From positions 304,047 to 368,046 of the forward strand of contig JAJAGP010000549.1 in NCBI GenBank assembly GCA_025084515.1: DNA of 64,000 bases. Reading direction: 5' to 3'. A program made the translations under genes and the position numbers. Positions 49,501 through 60,840 of the stretch are shown here, piece after piece. The notes below the pieces were generated by a model. It saw nothing but the letters and a program-made list of their open reading frames with translations, ran no database searches and was not told where the DNA came from. Source of the stretch: Ancistrus triradiatus. Its lineage: Eukaryota; Chordata; Actinopteri; Siluriformes; Loricariidae. The first letter of the stretch is position 1. Every line of letters begins with the position of its first letter.

Positions 49501-49800
49501 CAGTTTAAGGGAAGTTGTCTATTTTCAAAAACAGTGTTTTCTCTATGGCCTCAGGGGTACTATTACGGTCTTCTAACCTCCTGCATATCATATAAAGGCC
49601 TTCAGATGGGTCTCTAAAGTTAACTAACCTTATCCATGCATTTTGGCTTGATTCTGACCCCAAAACTTTAATAAGCAGTGTGGTGAGAACAAAGTCACAC
49701 AGACACTTGTGCTGGAATATAGAGCAGTAGACAATCTTTATCTTCACAGAGATCAAATCAGATACAGCAATGCCCAAGCACTTGTATGTGAGTGGGTAAA
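49501..49800. other. Unclassified intergenic segment
   Basis: A 114-codon minus-strand frame (49505-49849) has no clear family resemblance. It may be further L2 sequence. Confidence 0.3.
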
Positions 49801-49808
49801 GGAGGTAC

Positions 49809-50330
49809 TGTAACGTTTGGGAGGAAACCAACCTAGGGTGCTGAATCAAAATGTGGTGAAAATTCAGAGACGCGGAGCTGCAGATGAGTATTCAAACAGG
49901 TGCAGGTTTATTTACAGTGAGGAAGTGTGTCGTGCAGTGTCCATGTGGTGCAAGTGCAGGCTGGGTGGCAATCCGTGAGCAGCGTGTTAAAGCTCTAGCA
50001 GCGACAGCAAGCTGGAGAGGAAACAAGGGAGTAGCGTTAGAGCACCAGAGAAAACAAAACAGCATACGAAAGGATTCTGAACCTTCTCACTGTGAAGTGA
50101 CAGTGCTACACACCAAGCCACCATACCGCCCTTTTCAGCCACCAACTAACTTATAATGACATAGATGGGGTGTCATTTCCAAGGAACAGGCAGCTTGTTG
50201 TAATTGACAGGTTTTATTGATGAAAAATGTGTCAAAAAAGTTTGAATTGATGATAAGACTTGAATGCGCTGTTTACGTTCGAGTAAAGTTAGTCTAAACT
50301 TTAAAACAACAAAGAAATAAACTAGAAGGG
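49809..50330 (-). mobile_element. Possible solo LTR (minus strand)
   Basis: On the minus strand the segment carries GTAAATAAACCTGCACCTG (polyadenylation-like) at about 49920 and ends TCCCAAACGTTACA at 49809, a typical gypsy LTR end. The flank there is GGTAC. The start and matching duplication are uncertain. Confidence 0.4.
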
Positions 50331-50369
50331 TACACGTAGATCACCTGAGAGTAGCAACTGTCTACCCAA

Positions 50370-50689
50370 CGAGCTCACTGCTCTGTGAAATGCTGCTGCC
50401 CGCCTCCATGTTGGTGTATTTGCTTTTTAAAACTGTGACTGGTGGCAGCACTGTGGAAGGTGGCATTTACCAATTAAGATGCGCATTTCCTTCATATAGC
50501 TTAACAATTTGAAAAGCAATTACGTGTAATTTAATTAAGGTATAAGATGTAAACATGTGCAATCTTGTTTATGACTTTTTGAACATTTTGGGAAAAAGTT
50601 AATTAGAAGTAACGAAATTAATTATTAAAATCATTCAGCAGTAGTTCCTACTGTGGGATATTGACAAAAATTGTATCTGGGATAGATAC

Positions 50690-50735
<46 letters not shown>

Positions 50736-51850
50736 CTGCGATTTTGTCAATAACAATAGTTAGACACTACTTTGCATCCTTCAAAAATGTGTTTGTAAAA
50801 GTCTTACATTGTACTAGCTTGCACTTGTAAGAAATTAATTGTTACTTTTTATTTTACTTAATTTATGATTAGCTACACGATCAACAGGGTTCAAAAATAT
50901 TTCCTTCCTAATGGAAAAAAAACATGAACAGACAACACCTAACGGTGGTTTTGGCTTTTCTGGTGGTCCATCTTCGAGAATAATGCCTACTTTTTCTCTT
51001 CAGGCACTCGTGCATTGTGCTAGTGCTGCTATGGTGTCCTGTCAAAGCTTTACACAGTTTACAAACCACTTTCTTGTTTTGCGGAAGTCTAATGCATTCC
51101 TATACATTCGATGCCTTGAGCCTTTGTCAAGTCAAGTCAGATTTATTTATATAGCGCTTTTTACAATGGAGCATTGTCTCAAAGCAACTTTACAAGTTTA
51201 GATTATCTCCTAATAACTACGTCCAATCCCAAATTGAGCAAGCCTAGGGCAACAGTGGCAAGGAAAAACTCCCTGAGTGTTATAGGAAGAAACCTTGGGA
51301 GGACCAAGACTCAAAAAGGGACCCAACCTCCTTGGTTGGGCGTAGATGATAAATCTAAGAGCGAAACTAAAGTCATGGAGTCATAGTTCGAATAAAAATG
51401 TGAAGTCTGCACATCGTCATTAAGTGGCCCGGGTTTATGATGGGGCTGGAGCTGATGACGGAAGCAGCTTGGGTGGAGCTACAGCGCAGATGAACATCAT
51501 GTGTGGGGCTGGAACTGCCGGAACACAGCTCGGAGAGAAAAACACAAAAAAATGTAATTAGTTATTGATTAAGAAGCACAGTGTCCTATAACAATCACTG
51601 ATGCCATGTCAATCCACTGATGCCATGTGTAGCATGAGACCCCGGCCAGCATTAGCTATAGCAGCATAGCTAGAAAAGAGGAGAACTGGTAGGAAACACA
51701 GCCAAGAGGGATCACATGAGACATTTGGCAACCCCACGGGAGGCAGAAGACAGCAACCCAAACGTCTCTGATCACCAATAAGACTCTTTGACTATGAACC
51801 CCCGGCTCTGCCCTTATTCTAAGGCAAGGATGCAACGAGTCAAGATCTGT
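50370..51850 (-). repeat. Right arm of large inverted repeat
   Basis: Reverse complement of 39150-40767. It holds the hAT/BED fragment (50370-51125) joined to an L2 tail (51127-51850) at the same junction as the left arm. Beyond CGAGCTC at about 50370 the two arms diverge. Confidence 0.85.
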
Positions 51851-52047
51851 GTCCTATGTAACACAGTCTCATCCGTTCGAGTTCTGAGAAATAGGCCCTT
51901 AAACCGGGGGCTCCTATGCAAAACATTAAACTTAAACATTCCAAAGCCATAAAAATAGGTTACGGTAACATATGCAGTTTCAGACAACACTACAGATTTT
52001 TTTTTCTGAACTAAACTTAAACTACAGGATTACTGCATTTTCTTCTA
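51851..52047. other. Short intergenic segment
   Basis: Nothing recognised. Confidence 0.4.
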
Positions 52048-53926
52048 CAGTGGGGCAAAAAATGTATTTAGTCAGCCACTGATTGTGCAAGTTCTCTTAC
52101 TTAGAAAGATGAGAGAGGGTCTGTAATTTTCATCCATAGCTTACACTTCAACTACGAGAGACAAAATGTGAAAAAAAAATCCATTAAATCACATTGTAGG
52201 ATTTTTAAAGAATTTATTGTAAATTATGGGTGGAAAATAAGTATTTGGTCAATGTCATAACAAAAGTTCAACTCAATTTTCAAATAAAACAACCTTTGTT
52301 GGCAATGACAGTTGTCAAACGGTCTTTCACCAGGGTTGGCACACACCTGTAGCTGGTATTTTGACCTCATTCCCTGCCATGCAGATCTCCTCTAGAGCAG
52401 TGATGTTTTGGGGCTGTCGCTGGGGCAAACACAAGACCTTCAACTCCCTCCACAAAATTTTCTATGGGGCTGAGGTCTGGAGACTGGCTAGGCCACTCCA
52501 GGACCTTGAAATGCTTTTTTACGGTTTTGCACTCCTTCGTTGCCGAGTGGTGTGTTTGGGATCATTGTCCATGCTGGAAGACCCAGCCTCGTTCCCATCT
52601 TCAATGCTCTCACTGATGGAAGGAGGTTTTGGCTTAAAATCTCACGATACATGGCCCCGTTCATTCTTCCCTTAAAACGGATCAGTCGTCCTGTCCCCCT
52701 CTGCAGAAAAACAGCTCAAAGCATGTTTCCACCCCCATGCTTCCCAGTAGGTAATGGTGCAACTCAGCATTCTTCTTCTTCCAAAAACATGACGAGTTGA
52801 GTTTTTATCAAAAAAGTTCTGTTTTAGTTTCATCTGACCACATGATATTCTTCCCAATCCCTCTTCTGGATCATCCATATGCTCTCCTGGCAAACTTCAG
52901 ACGGGCCTGGACATGTACTGGGCTTAAGACAGGTGGGCACGCCTGTCACTGCAGGCATCTGAGTCCCTCTTGGCGTAAGTGTGTTACTGATGGTAGCCTT
53001 TGTTACTTTGGGTCCCAGCTCTCCTGGCAGGTCATTCATCAAGGTCCCTCCGTGTAGTTCTGGGATTTCTGCTCACCTTTCTCATGATCATTTTGACCCC
53101 ACGGGAATGAGATCTTGCCTAGAGCCCTATATTTATTTAGATTAATCAATGGTCTTGTAATGTCTTTCCAATTGCTCCCCACAGTTGATTTATTCACACC
53201 AACCCTGCTTGCCTATTTGCAGATTCACTCTTCCCAGCCTGGTGCAGGTCTACAATTTTCTTCCTGGTGTCCTTCGACAGCTCTTTGGTCTTGGCCCATG
53301 GTTGAGTTTGGAGTCCTGACTGTTTGAGGCTGTGGACAGGTGACTTTTATACAAGATAACAAGGTCAAACAGGTGCCATTAATACAGTGGAAGACAGAAG
53401 AGCTTCTTAAAGACTTGTTACAGGTCTGTGAAAGCCAGAAATCATGCTTGTTTGTGGGTGACAAAATTACTTATTTTCCACTATGATTTACAATTAAATG
53501 CTTTACAAGTCCTACAATGTGATTTCCTGGATTTTTTCTCATTTTTGTCTCTCATAGAAGTGTACCTGTCACAACCACAGCAGCCTGAATCGCAAAACCC
53601 ACGCCCTGGAACGCTCATCATCTCCCGCCTACTAATCATGCACACCTGTTCCCGTTTCTCTCCCCGCTCTCTCTCTCTATTTACACCCCATTCTCATTCA
53701 TCTCCCCGCCGATTCACATGGTTCCTACCTCATCTCGAAGCTCTGTTCCCATCCTCTCTTGTGCAAAGTCTAATAAACCTCATTACTCGAACTAGTGGCT
53801 GCGTTTGTCTCGTATTTCCCCATTCAGCGTTATAGTACCTATAATGAAAATTACAGACCTCTCTCATCTTTCTAAGTAGGAGAACTTGCTCAATCAGTGG
53901 CTGACTAAATACTGTTTGCCCCACTG
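52048..53926 (-). mobile_element. Tc1-like transposon (GGGGCAAAA family) containing a solo LTR
   Basis: Ends CAGTGGGGCAAAAAATGTAT (52048) and the inverse TACTGTTTGCCCCACTG (53926). Minus-strand transposase pieces include the helix-turn-helix linker (LPGELGPKVTKATISNTL), AGEHMDDPEEGLGR and GRRMLSCTITY. Frames are broken. A 268-bp LTR is inserted near the transposase-start end. Confidence 0.88.
53567..53834 (+). mobile_element. Solo LTR, 268 bp, with GTACC target duplication
   Basis: TGTCACAACC to CAGCGTTATA, flanked by GTACC at 53562-53566 and 53835-53839. The uninterrupted site is readable in the sister Tc1 copy at about 60421. It contains AATAAA at about 53771 and a CT-rich stretch. TG-to-near-CA ends and a 5-bp duplication fit a gypsy LTR. 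Confidence 0.85.
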
Positions 53927-54059
53927 TGTATATAAAGCATAAACCTTAAAGACATCATCTGTAATAAAAGAAATGCTACATTTAATGTACCACAACAGTA
54001 CATACGGACTTACATGCCACAATGCATAGCAGTTCCTTCGAAATACCTAAATAAATCAG

Positions 54060-55860
54060 AAACTACAAGAGAGATGAATTTTGTGTACAAAATTGTGTAC
54101 AAACACTGTCCTAAGGAAACAGAAGATCAGGAAAGCTTCAGGTCCTGATGGTGTCTCACCTGCAACACTCAGGCACTGTTCTGCACAGCTTTCTCCCATC
54201 CTCACTGATCTCTTCAATCAGTCCCTGGCTCTGTCTGCTGTGCCTGCATGCTTCAAATCCTCCATCATCATACTGGTTCCGAAGAAACAGAAGATCTCCA
54301 GCCTGAATGACTATAGACCAGTTGCCCTAACATCTGTAGTAATGAAGTGCTTCGAGAGATTGTTACTTCAACACCTCAAGACAATGACCAGGACCCTCTG
54401 CAATTTGCATATAGAGCCAACAGGTCAGTGGACTATGCCATTAATTTGGCTCTTTCTTACATCCTGAATCACCTGGATAGCCCTAACACCTATGCCCGTG
54501 TGTTGTTTGTAGACTCAGCTCTGCTTTCAACACTATCATTCCTAGCCTTCTCCTCAACAAACTGTGGCAGCTCAATGTCCCCCCATCTTTCTGCTTCTGG
54601 ATCCACAACTTCCTGACCAATAGGAAGCAGTACGTGAAGGTGGGTAACCACATTTCGGACCCTCTCTCCCTCAGGACTGGAGCTCTGCAGGGCTGTGTGC
54701 TTTCTCCCCTGCTCTACTCACTTTACACTAATTCCTGCACTTCTAACAATGACTCTGTTAAACTTATTAAGTTTACAGATGACACTACCCTGATTGGTCT
54801 CATATCTAACAACAATGAGTCCTTATACCGGGAGGAAGTGCAACGACTAGTGTCATGGTGTGGAGCTATCAATCTGGAGCTAAACACACAAAAAATTGTG
54901 GAGATGATAATTGACTTCAGACTGAAACCCACCCCACTGCCTCCACTGGAAATACAAGGCTCCACAGTCAGCAGAGCAGAGTCTTACAGATTCCTGGGCA
55001 CCACCATTCAGCAGGACCTCGGTTGGGACAGACATGGCTCAGCGGTTATGAAGAAGGCCCAGCAGCGCTTGTATTTCTTGCATCAGCTAAAGAAATTTGG
55101 GGTGCCTCAAGCACTACTGGTCCAGTTCTACATTACCATAATAGAGTCCATCATCACGTCCTCCATCTCCGTCTTATTTCGATCTGCAACTCTGCACATC
55201 AAGCATAAGCTACAGCGAACGGTGCAATGTGCAGAGAAAATCATTGGCTGTCCACTCTCCACCCTTGATGATCTCTATTCATCTAGGATGAAGAAGAGGG
55301 CAAGGAAGATCATGGCTGATCCACTCCACCCAGGTCACTCACTCTTCCAGCGGTTTCCATCCCAGCGGAAACCATGACTGAGAGCATTAAAGACTCGCAC
55401 CAACCGACACCTTCACAGCTTCTTTCCCCAGGCCATCATCCTGCTGAACAAAGACCCTTCCAATATTCCTCCCCCTTAGACTCTGCATGCTAACATTACA
55501 ATTATTACACAATTCTCAGGACATGTCTGTGCACAATTGCACTTTAAACCTTGAAAGTACATTTACATATTTATTTTAATATTTATTAACATATGCTTAC
55601 TTTTAATTCATTTTTGCTGCTATATACATATACTGTGTAGATATACTTCATCACTACAATACAGGACTAGACCGCACTATATACACATTCAACATATCTC
55701 TCTATATAGTCACTCTTTTCATTCCTTTTTCATTTTTATCTTCCTTTTATTTATTTATTTTAGATTTAATTTCTGTGTTTAGATTTAAATTTACTCTGTG
55801 TTGACACATGCACCAAGACAAATTCCTTGTACTTGGCGAATAAAGGATTCTGATTCAAAT
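54060..55860 (+). mobile_element. Rex/CR1-like non-LTR retrotransposon, 5'-truncated
   Basis: Reverse transcriptase on the + strand: KASGPDGVSPATLRHCSAQL (54130), LVPKKQKISSLNDYRPVALT, QFAYRANRSVDYAINLALSY and LSTGALQGCV-type SLRTGALQGCVLSPLLYSLY (54665). The catalytic motif reads FTDDT (54772) instead of the usual FADD. A 247-codon C-terminal frame (54634-55377) follows, ending HPGHSLFQRFPSQRK. The 3' end is near AATAAAGGATTCTGATTC at 55858. Frameshifts lie at about 54400 and 54540. Confidence 0.82.
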
Positions 55861-56560
55861 ATAAGTACAAAATGACCTTAATAAAAACTTTTTAATAAAA
55901 TGATTGAATGACTATTAAACCACAAACACTTGATAATAATGTGTTTACTGGTGAAAATAGTGCATTTAATATTTATGTATTTTTCATGGTTTTAGCTCTT
56001 CGGACAAATGAGTGAAGTTTTACACTTGACAAGCTAAACTAAAACATTGCTAAACTATATTACTCCAAAGTCTTGTGACAGTATTGGTAGGTTTGTTGAT
56101 GTTTCTGGCATACATAAGTAAGTGTTTTCCGAATTCCCTAGTTTTTGTCAGTCACGGTTACCCTATATAGTGTTCTACGCACTGTTTAGTGATCAGTGAA
56201 TGAGTAAACGAGTTGACCATTTCAGACATACCCTTGTATCAAGCAATGGCTATATAAGTCATTTCTTAAGGAGTTCCATAACAACAATCTTTTACAAATA
56301 CAAACTGTAAGCAACACAGGAAGTGGCTGGTCAAGTGTTATGAGCCTATTTACATATTTAACGGGATACAGTAATCAAATTTCAATCTATCTAACTGGAG
56401 ATGCATTCACCTGTTAAGTGTGAATGCGTGTGGTTAAAAATTTATCAGGATACAATACAGATACAAGGCATATGAAAAGACCAAGTGTAAACGGGGTCTA
56501 AATGCAGCTGTCACTCCAGCATATATCTAACTACGAAAAGGTCAAAAGCTTGATCCATGA
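55861..56560. other. Intergenic sequence before COA3
   Basis: AT-rich; nothing recognised until the hairpin at 56568. Confidence 0.5.
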
Positions 56561-56567
56561 TGAACAT

Positions 56568-56625
56568 CTCTACATTTGCGCAGTCTCGCTTTAAAGTAAC
56601 AGAGCGCGACTGCGCAAATGTAGAG
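56568..56625 (+). promoter_or_regulatory. GC-rich hairpin with TGCGCA in each arm, upstream of COA3
   Basis: The arms are 23 nt each (56568-56590 and 56603-56625) with one mismatch and a 12-nt loop. The outer 18 nt, CTCTACATTTGCGCAGTC, pair perfectly. Each arm carries TGCGCA, half of the NRF1 palindrome. It ends 45 nt before the COA3 start codon, so it may be promoter DNA or part of the 5'UTR. NRF1 control would suit a respiratory-chain assembly factor, but that is inference. Confidence 0.6.
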
Positions 56626-56670
56626 CGTCCTTGTCTGCTCAAACGCACCACAAACTACACTAGTGACAGC

Positions 56671-56869
56671 ATGGCTGACATGGAAGGTAAAGGTAAAGCT
56701 GCGGCTGAATATGCCAAAAGGATCGATCCTACTAAGGACAGCCTAACAAGAGAACAGTTACAATTCATCCGGCAAGCGGAACTTGTTCAGTGGAAGAAAA
56801 AGAGCCAAAAACTCCGCAATCGAAATCTCATAACCGGACTTGCCATTGGAGCCATAGTGATGGGCATAT
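56671..56869 (+). CDS. coa3: COA3 (CCDC56) first coding exon, cytochrome c oxidase assembly factor 3
   Basis: Starts at ATG 56671 with MADMEGKGKAAAEYAKRIDP and continues through LTREQLQFIRQAELVQW, then an arginine/lysine stretch and NLITGLAIGAIVMGI, the first part of a transmembrane segment. The RIDPTK-LTREQL-RQAELVQW core and following hydrophobic segment match COA3, a small inner-membrane protein that stabilises newly made COX1 during complex IV assembly. The family is about 106 residues. The likely donor is GTATCC at 56870, which splits a Tyr codon. Reading through would give a 115-residue frame ending at 57018, but residues after MGI do not resemble COA3. I did not find the second exon, so it probably lies beyond 64000. 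Confidence 0.85.
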
Positions 56870-57018
56870 GTATCCTTATTCATGACGTTACAAGGTTATT
56901 TAGCATGCTTGCTAACCACTCTGTAGCTATAAAGATGGTTTTTGATATTTTTGACATGTCACTGGCAGCTCACGGTATTTCGTACTCCGACGTACTTTAC
57001 TGTATTGGGTTGTTATAG

Positions 57019-57544
57019 CCTATTAGTTATGTCCGTGTTAATTTAGGACAGTTAAGGTCAGGTTATTTCGTAAAGCTTTCTACTGACTTTTTAACTACAG
57101 TTCACTGTGACGGAACCGTTTCCATAACCGCGGAGCAATTTTTAGATTTACAAATTCAAAGTAAAAGTCAATGTCCACAAATTCGAACACGACTGATTTT
57201 CTTCTTGTTTGGTTTACATTAGTTTGAGTTGGGCCTATCTCAGATCCGGTGTAGGTTCACTAGTTTTTTCATACGTTTTTACTAACAGGGTTGAAGGTTA
57301 GAGATAAGACATAAGACACATTTTTTATACATCTACTATTAGTGCTGATCAGTATGGGCAAAATTTTTTGTATCAAGGTATTTGTAAAGATACAAACGTA
57401 AAAGACTAAGCTACAAATCTATATAAGAGGCCCCTCCCTGGGTTTAATGCTGGATAATCCCATGAAACTTTTAGAATCTTTAAAAATACCTACTGATCGG
57501 ACCACTAGGCTACCACAGTCCCACAAAAATTAAGGAACATATAT
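57019..57544. other. Putative COA3 intron sequence
   Basis: If the donor at 56870 is used, this is intron. No second COA3 exon was recognised here. Confidence 0.4.
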
Positions 57545-57736
57545 TTACATTTACAGCATTTAGCAGACGCCCTTATCCAGAGCGACTTACAATTGATACA
57601 GTCTTACAATCCAAGCAATTCTGGGTTAAGGGTCTTGCTCAAGGAGCCAACAGTGGCAGCTTGGCAGAGGTGGGATTTGAACCCTGAACCTTCTGGGCCA
57701 GAGTCCAGTATCTTAACCACTAGGCTACCAGAGTCC
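57545..57736 (-). mobile_element. tRNA-derived SINE
   Basis: On the minus strand, A box TAGCCTAGTGG (57727-57717) and B box GGTTCAAATCC (57683-57673) have tRNA spacing. The 3' part CTCTGGATAAGGGCGTCTGC followed by TAAATG (57590-57545) is the conserved tail seen in many fish SINEs and probably borrowed from an L2-like LINE. Confidence 0.88.
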
Positions 57737-57901
57737 ACGTACAAACTCTTGAGTGCCCGAAACTTTACACACCTGAACTCAATTATGAATGAAAGTTAGT
57801 AAAAGCAACTGTGCTGTTCATGTGTGGTTGACCGGCACAGAACTGGGTATATGAGACTGATCGCCAGAATCATGCTAAAAGCCATTTGAATCCGTTATAT
57901 A

Positions 57902-58923
57902 CAGTGGTGTGAAAAAGTGTTTGCCCCTTCCTGATTTCCTATTTTTGCATGTTTGTCACACTTAAGTGTTTCTGAACATCAAACCAATTTAAGTATTAGT
58001 CAACACAAGTAAATAAAAATGCAGTTTTTAAATGAAGGTGTTTACTATTAAGGCAGAAAAAAATTTACATGGCCTTGTGTGAAAAGTGATTGCCCCCCTG
58101 TTAAAACATAACTATGGTTTATCACAACTGAGTTCACTGTCTCTAGCCACACCCAGGCCTGATTATTTATTATCACTTAAATAGGACCTGTCTGACAAAG
58201 TGAAGTACACCAAAAATCCTTAAAAGCTACACATGCCGAGATCCAAAGAAATTCAGGAACAATTGAGAAAGAAAGTAATTGAGATTTGTCAATCTGGAAA
58301 GGGTTATAAAGCCATTTCTAAATCTTTGGGACTCCACCAGACTACAATTCCTTACAAATGACAAATGGTGAAAACATGGAACAGTGGAGAACCTTCCCAG
58401 GAGTGGCCAGCCAACCAAAATTACCCCAAGAGCACAGCGACGACTCATCCAAGAGGTCACCAAAGACCTCACAACAACATCCAAAGAACTGCAGGCCTCA
58501 CTTGCCTCAGTTAAGGTCAGTGTTCATGCCTCCTCCATAAGAGAGAGACTGGGCAAAAATAGCCTGCATGGCTCATCTAAATTTTTCCAGAGCACATGTT
58601 GATGATCCCCAAGACTTTTGGGAAAACATTCTGCGTACTGCTGAGAGAAAAGTTGAACCCTTTGGAAGCTGTGTGTCCCATTACATCTGCCGTAAAAGTA
58701 ACACAACATTTCAGAAAAAGAACATTATACCAACAGTAAAATATGGGGGTGGTAGTGTGATGGTCTGGGACTGTTTTGCTGCTTCAGGACCTTGAAGACT
58801 TGCTTGTGCATTGAACTTGCACAATCAGTGACTGACTAAATACTTTTGTACCCCACTGTAAGTGTGACAAACATGCAAAAAACTAGGAAATCAGGAAGGG
58901 GCAAACACTTTTTTACACCACTG
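57902..58923 (+). mobile_element. Tc1-like transposon (TIR CAGTGGTGTGAAAAAGTGTT), internally deleted
   Basis: Ends CAGTGGTGTGAAAAAGTGTT (57902) and AACACTTTTTTACACCACTG (58923), each next to TA. The + strand transposase starts near 58232 (MPRSKEIQEQLRKKVIEICQ) and can be followed through the GGGSVMVWDCFAASGP block at 58750. The rest is replaced by a 48-bp end of the GGGGCAAAA family (58813-58860). Confidence 0.88.
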
Positions 58924-58925
58924 TA

Positions 58926-60510
58926 CAGTGAGGCAAAAAAGTATTTAGTCAGCCACTGATTGTGCAAGTTCTCCTACTTAGAAACATGACAGAGGTCTGT
59001 AATTTATCATAGGTACACTTCAACTAAGACAACATGACAACAAAAATCCAGGAAATCACATTGTAGGATTTTAAGATTTAATTGTAAATTATGATGAAAA
59101 TAAGTATTTGGTTTAATACAAAAGTTCAACTCATACTTTGTAACATATCATGTACAATGTAACATAACCTTTGTTGGCAATGACAGGGTCAGAGACGTTT
59201 CCTGTATCTTCACCAGGTGTGCACCAACTGTAGCTGTATTTTTGGCCGCATTTCCTCCATGCAGATCTTCTCTGAGCATGATGTTTTGGGCTGTCGCTGG
59301 GCAACAGGACTTCAACTCCCTCCACACATTTCTTGGGCTGAGGTCCTGGATACCTGGCTAGGCCACTCCGGTCCTTGAAATGTTTTTTTTCGTGGCCCAC
59401 TCCTTCGTTGCCCGAGCGGTGTGTTTGGGATCATTGTCATGTGGAAGACCCAGCCACATTTCATTTCAATGCTCTCACTGATGGAAGGAGGTTTTTGGCT
59501 TAAAAATCTCACGCATATATGGCCCCGTTCATTCTTCCCTTACACGGAATCAGTCTTCATGTCCCCTTTGCAGAAAAACAGCCCCAAACATGATGTTTCC
59601 ACCCCCATGCTTCATGTTAGGTATGGTGTTCATGGGGATGCGCTCAGCTTCTTCTTCCTCCAACACGAGATAGTTTTTTAACCAAAAAGTTCATTTTGCT
59701 TCATCTGACAATGATATTCTCCCATCCCTTCTGGAGTCAATCCCCTATGCTCTCTGCAAACGTCAGATGGTCCTGGAACAGGGGAACAACAACCTGCACT
59801 GCATGAATCCCTCTGTGTGTAGTGTGTTGACTGATGGAAGCCTTTATTACTTTCGTCCCAATCTCTGCAGGTCATTCTCATGTCCCTCCGTGTATTCTGG
59901 ATCTTTGCTCACCGTTACTCATGATCATTTTTACCCACGGGATGAATCTTGCATAGGGGCCGGCCCCTATCGAGGGAGATTATCAATGGTCTTGTATGTC
60001 TTTCCCTTTTCTTACAATTGCTCCACATGTTGATTTATTCACACCCAACCTGCTTGCCTATTGTAGATTCACTCTCCCAGCCTGGTGGCAGGTTCTACAA
60101 TTTTCTTCCGGTGTCCTTCGACAAGCTTCTTTTGGTCTTGGCCATGTTTGAGTTTGGAGTCCTGACTGTTGGAGGCTGTGGACAGGTGTCTTTTAACAGA
60201 TAATGAGGTAAAACAGGTGCGCCATTAATACAGGTAACCACTGGAGGACAGAAGATCTTCTTACAAAGGAAGGTACAGGTCTGTGAGAGCCAGAAATCTT
60301 TCTTGTTTGTGGGTGACCAAATACTTATTTTCCACCATGATTTAGAATTAAATTTTTTAAAAATCCTACAATGTGATTTCTTGGATTTTTTTTCTCATTT
60401 TGTCTCTTCATAGTGGAAGTGTACCTATGATGAAAATTACAGACCTCTCATCTTTCTAAGTACGAGAACTTGCACAATCAGTGGCTGACTAAATACTTGT
60501 TTGCCCACTG
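58926..60510 (-). mobile_element. Tc1-like transposon (GGGGCAAAA family), full-length ends
   Basis: CAGTGAGGCAAAAAAGTATT at 58926 and ATACTTGTTTGCCCACTG at 60510, with TA on both sides. Its left TA (58924-58925) is the right TA of the previous element. The minus-strand transposase is riddled with indels (for example MGHEKKHFKDRSGLARYPGP at 59340). Confidence 0.88.
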
Positions 60511-60524
60511 TATGTTTAAAGAGT

Positions 60525-60840
60525 AGGGCTGCGTGTGATTTGACGATATATATCGCTTGATGATAGAAAAACATTTATTGTTTAATACTACGTTCTATCG
60601 TCTATTCCATTGTGGTGAAAAATACAAGCTGTACGGCAGTCTTTTGTTGTTTGGATGACCAGCAAGGACAAAATGAGGGGCTCGTACCTAAAAGAGTTGC
60701 TTCTGTCACATGGACAAGGTTTTGGTGTGTAAAGTCTGACACGGATCAGAAACGTGTATTTGGCAAGCTATTCTGCAGATCAGTTCCCATTACGGAAAGG
60801 CAACTAACCTTTTAACCACCATCGCAAAAATAATGTGTGA
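60525..60840 (+). mobile_element. hAT-type element 5' fragment (BED finger)
   Basis: AGGGCTGCGTGTGATTTGAC then GATATATATCG resembles a hAT terminal repeat. Downstream, 60680-60830 encodes VASVTWTRFWCVKSDTDQKR and VFGKLF-CRSVPI, an eroded BED finger in which the CKLC cysteines are changed. No target duplication seen. Confidence 0.55.

Noticed and set aside
57120..57500. COA3 second exon
   Set aside because: I looked for the C-terminal YGYT-type continuation after the donor at 56870 and found no matching frame with an acceptor here.
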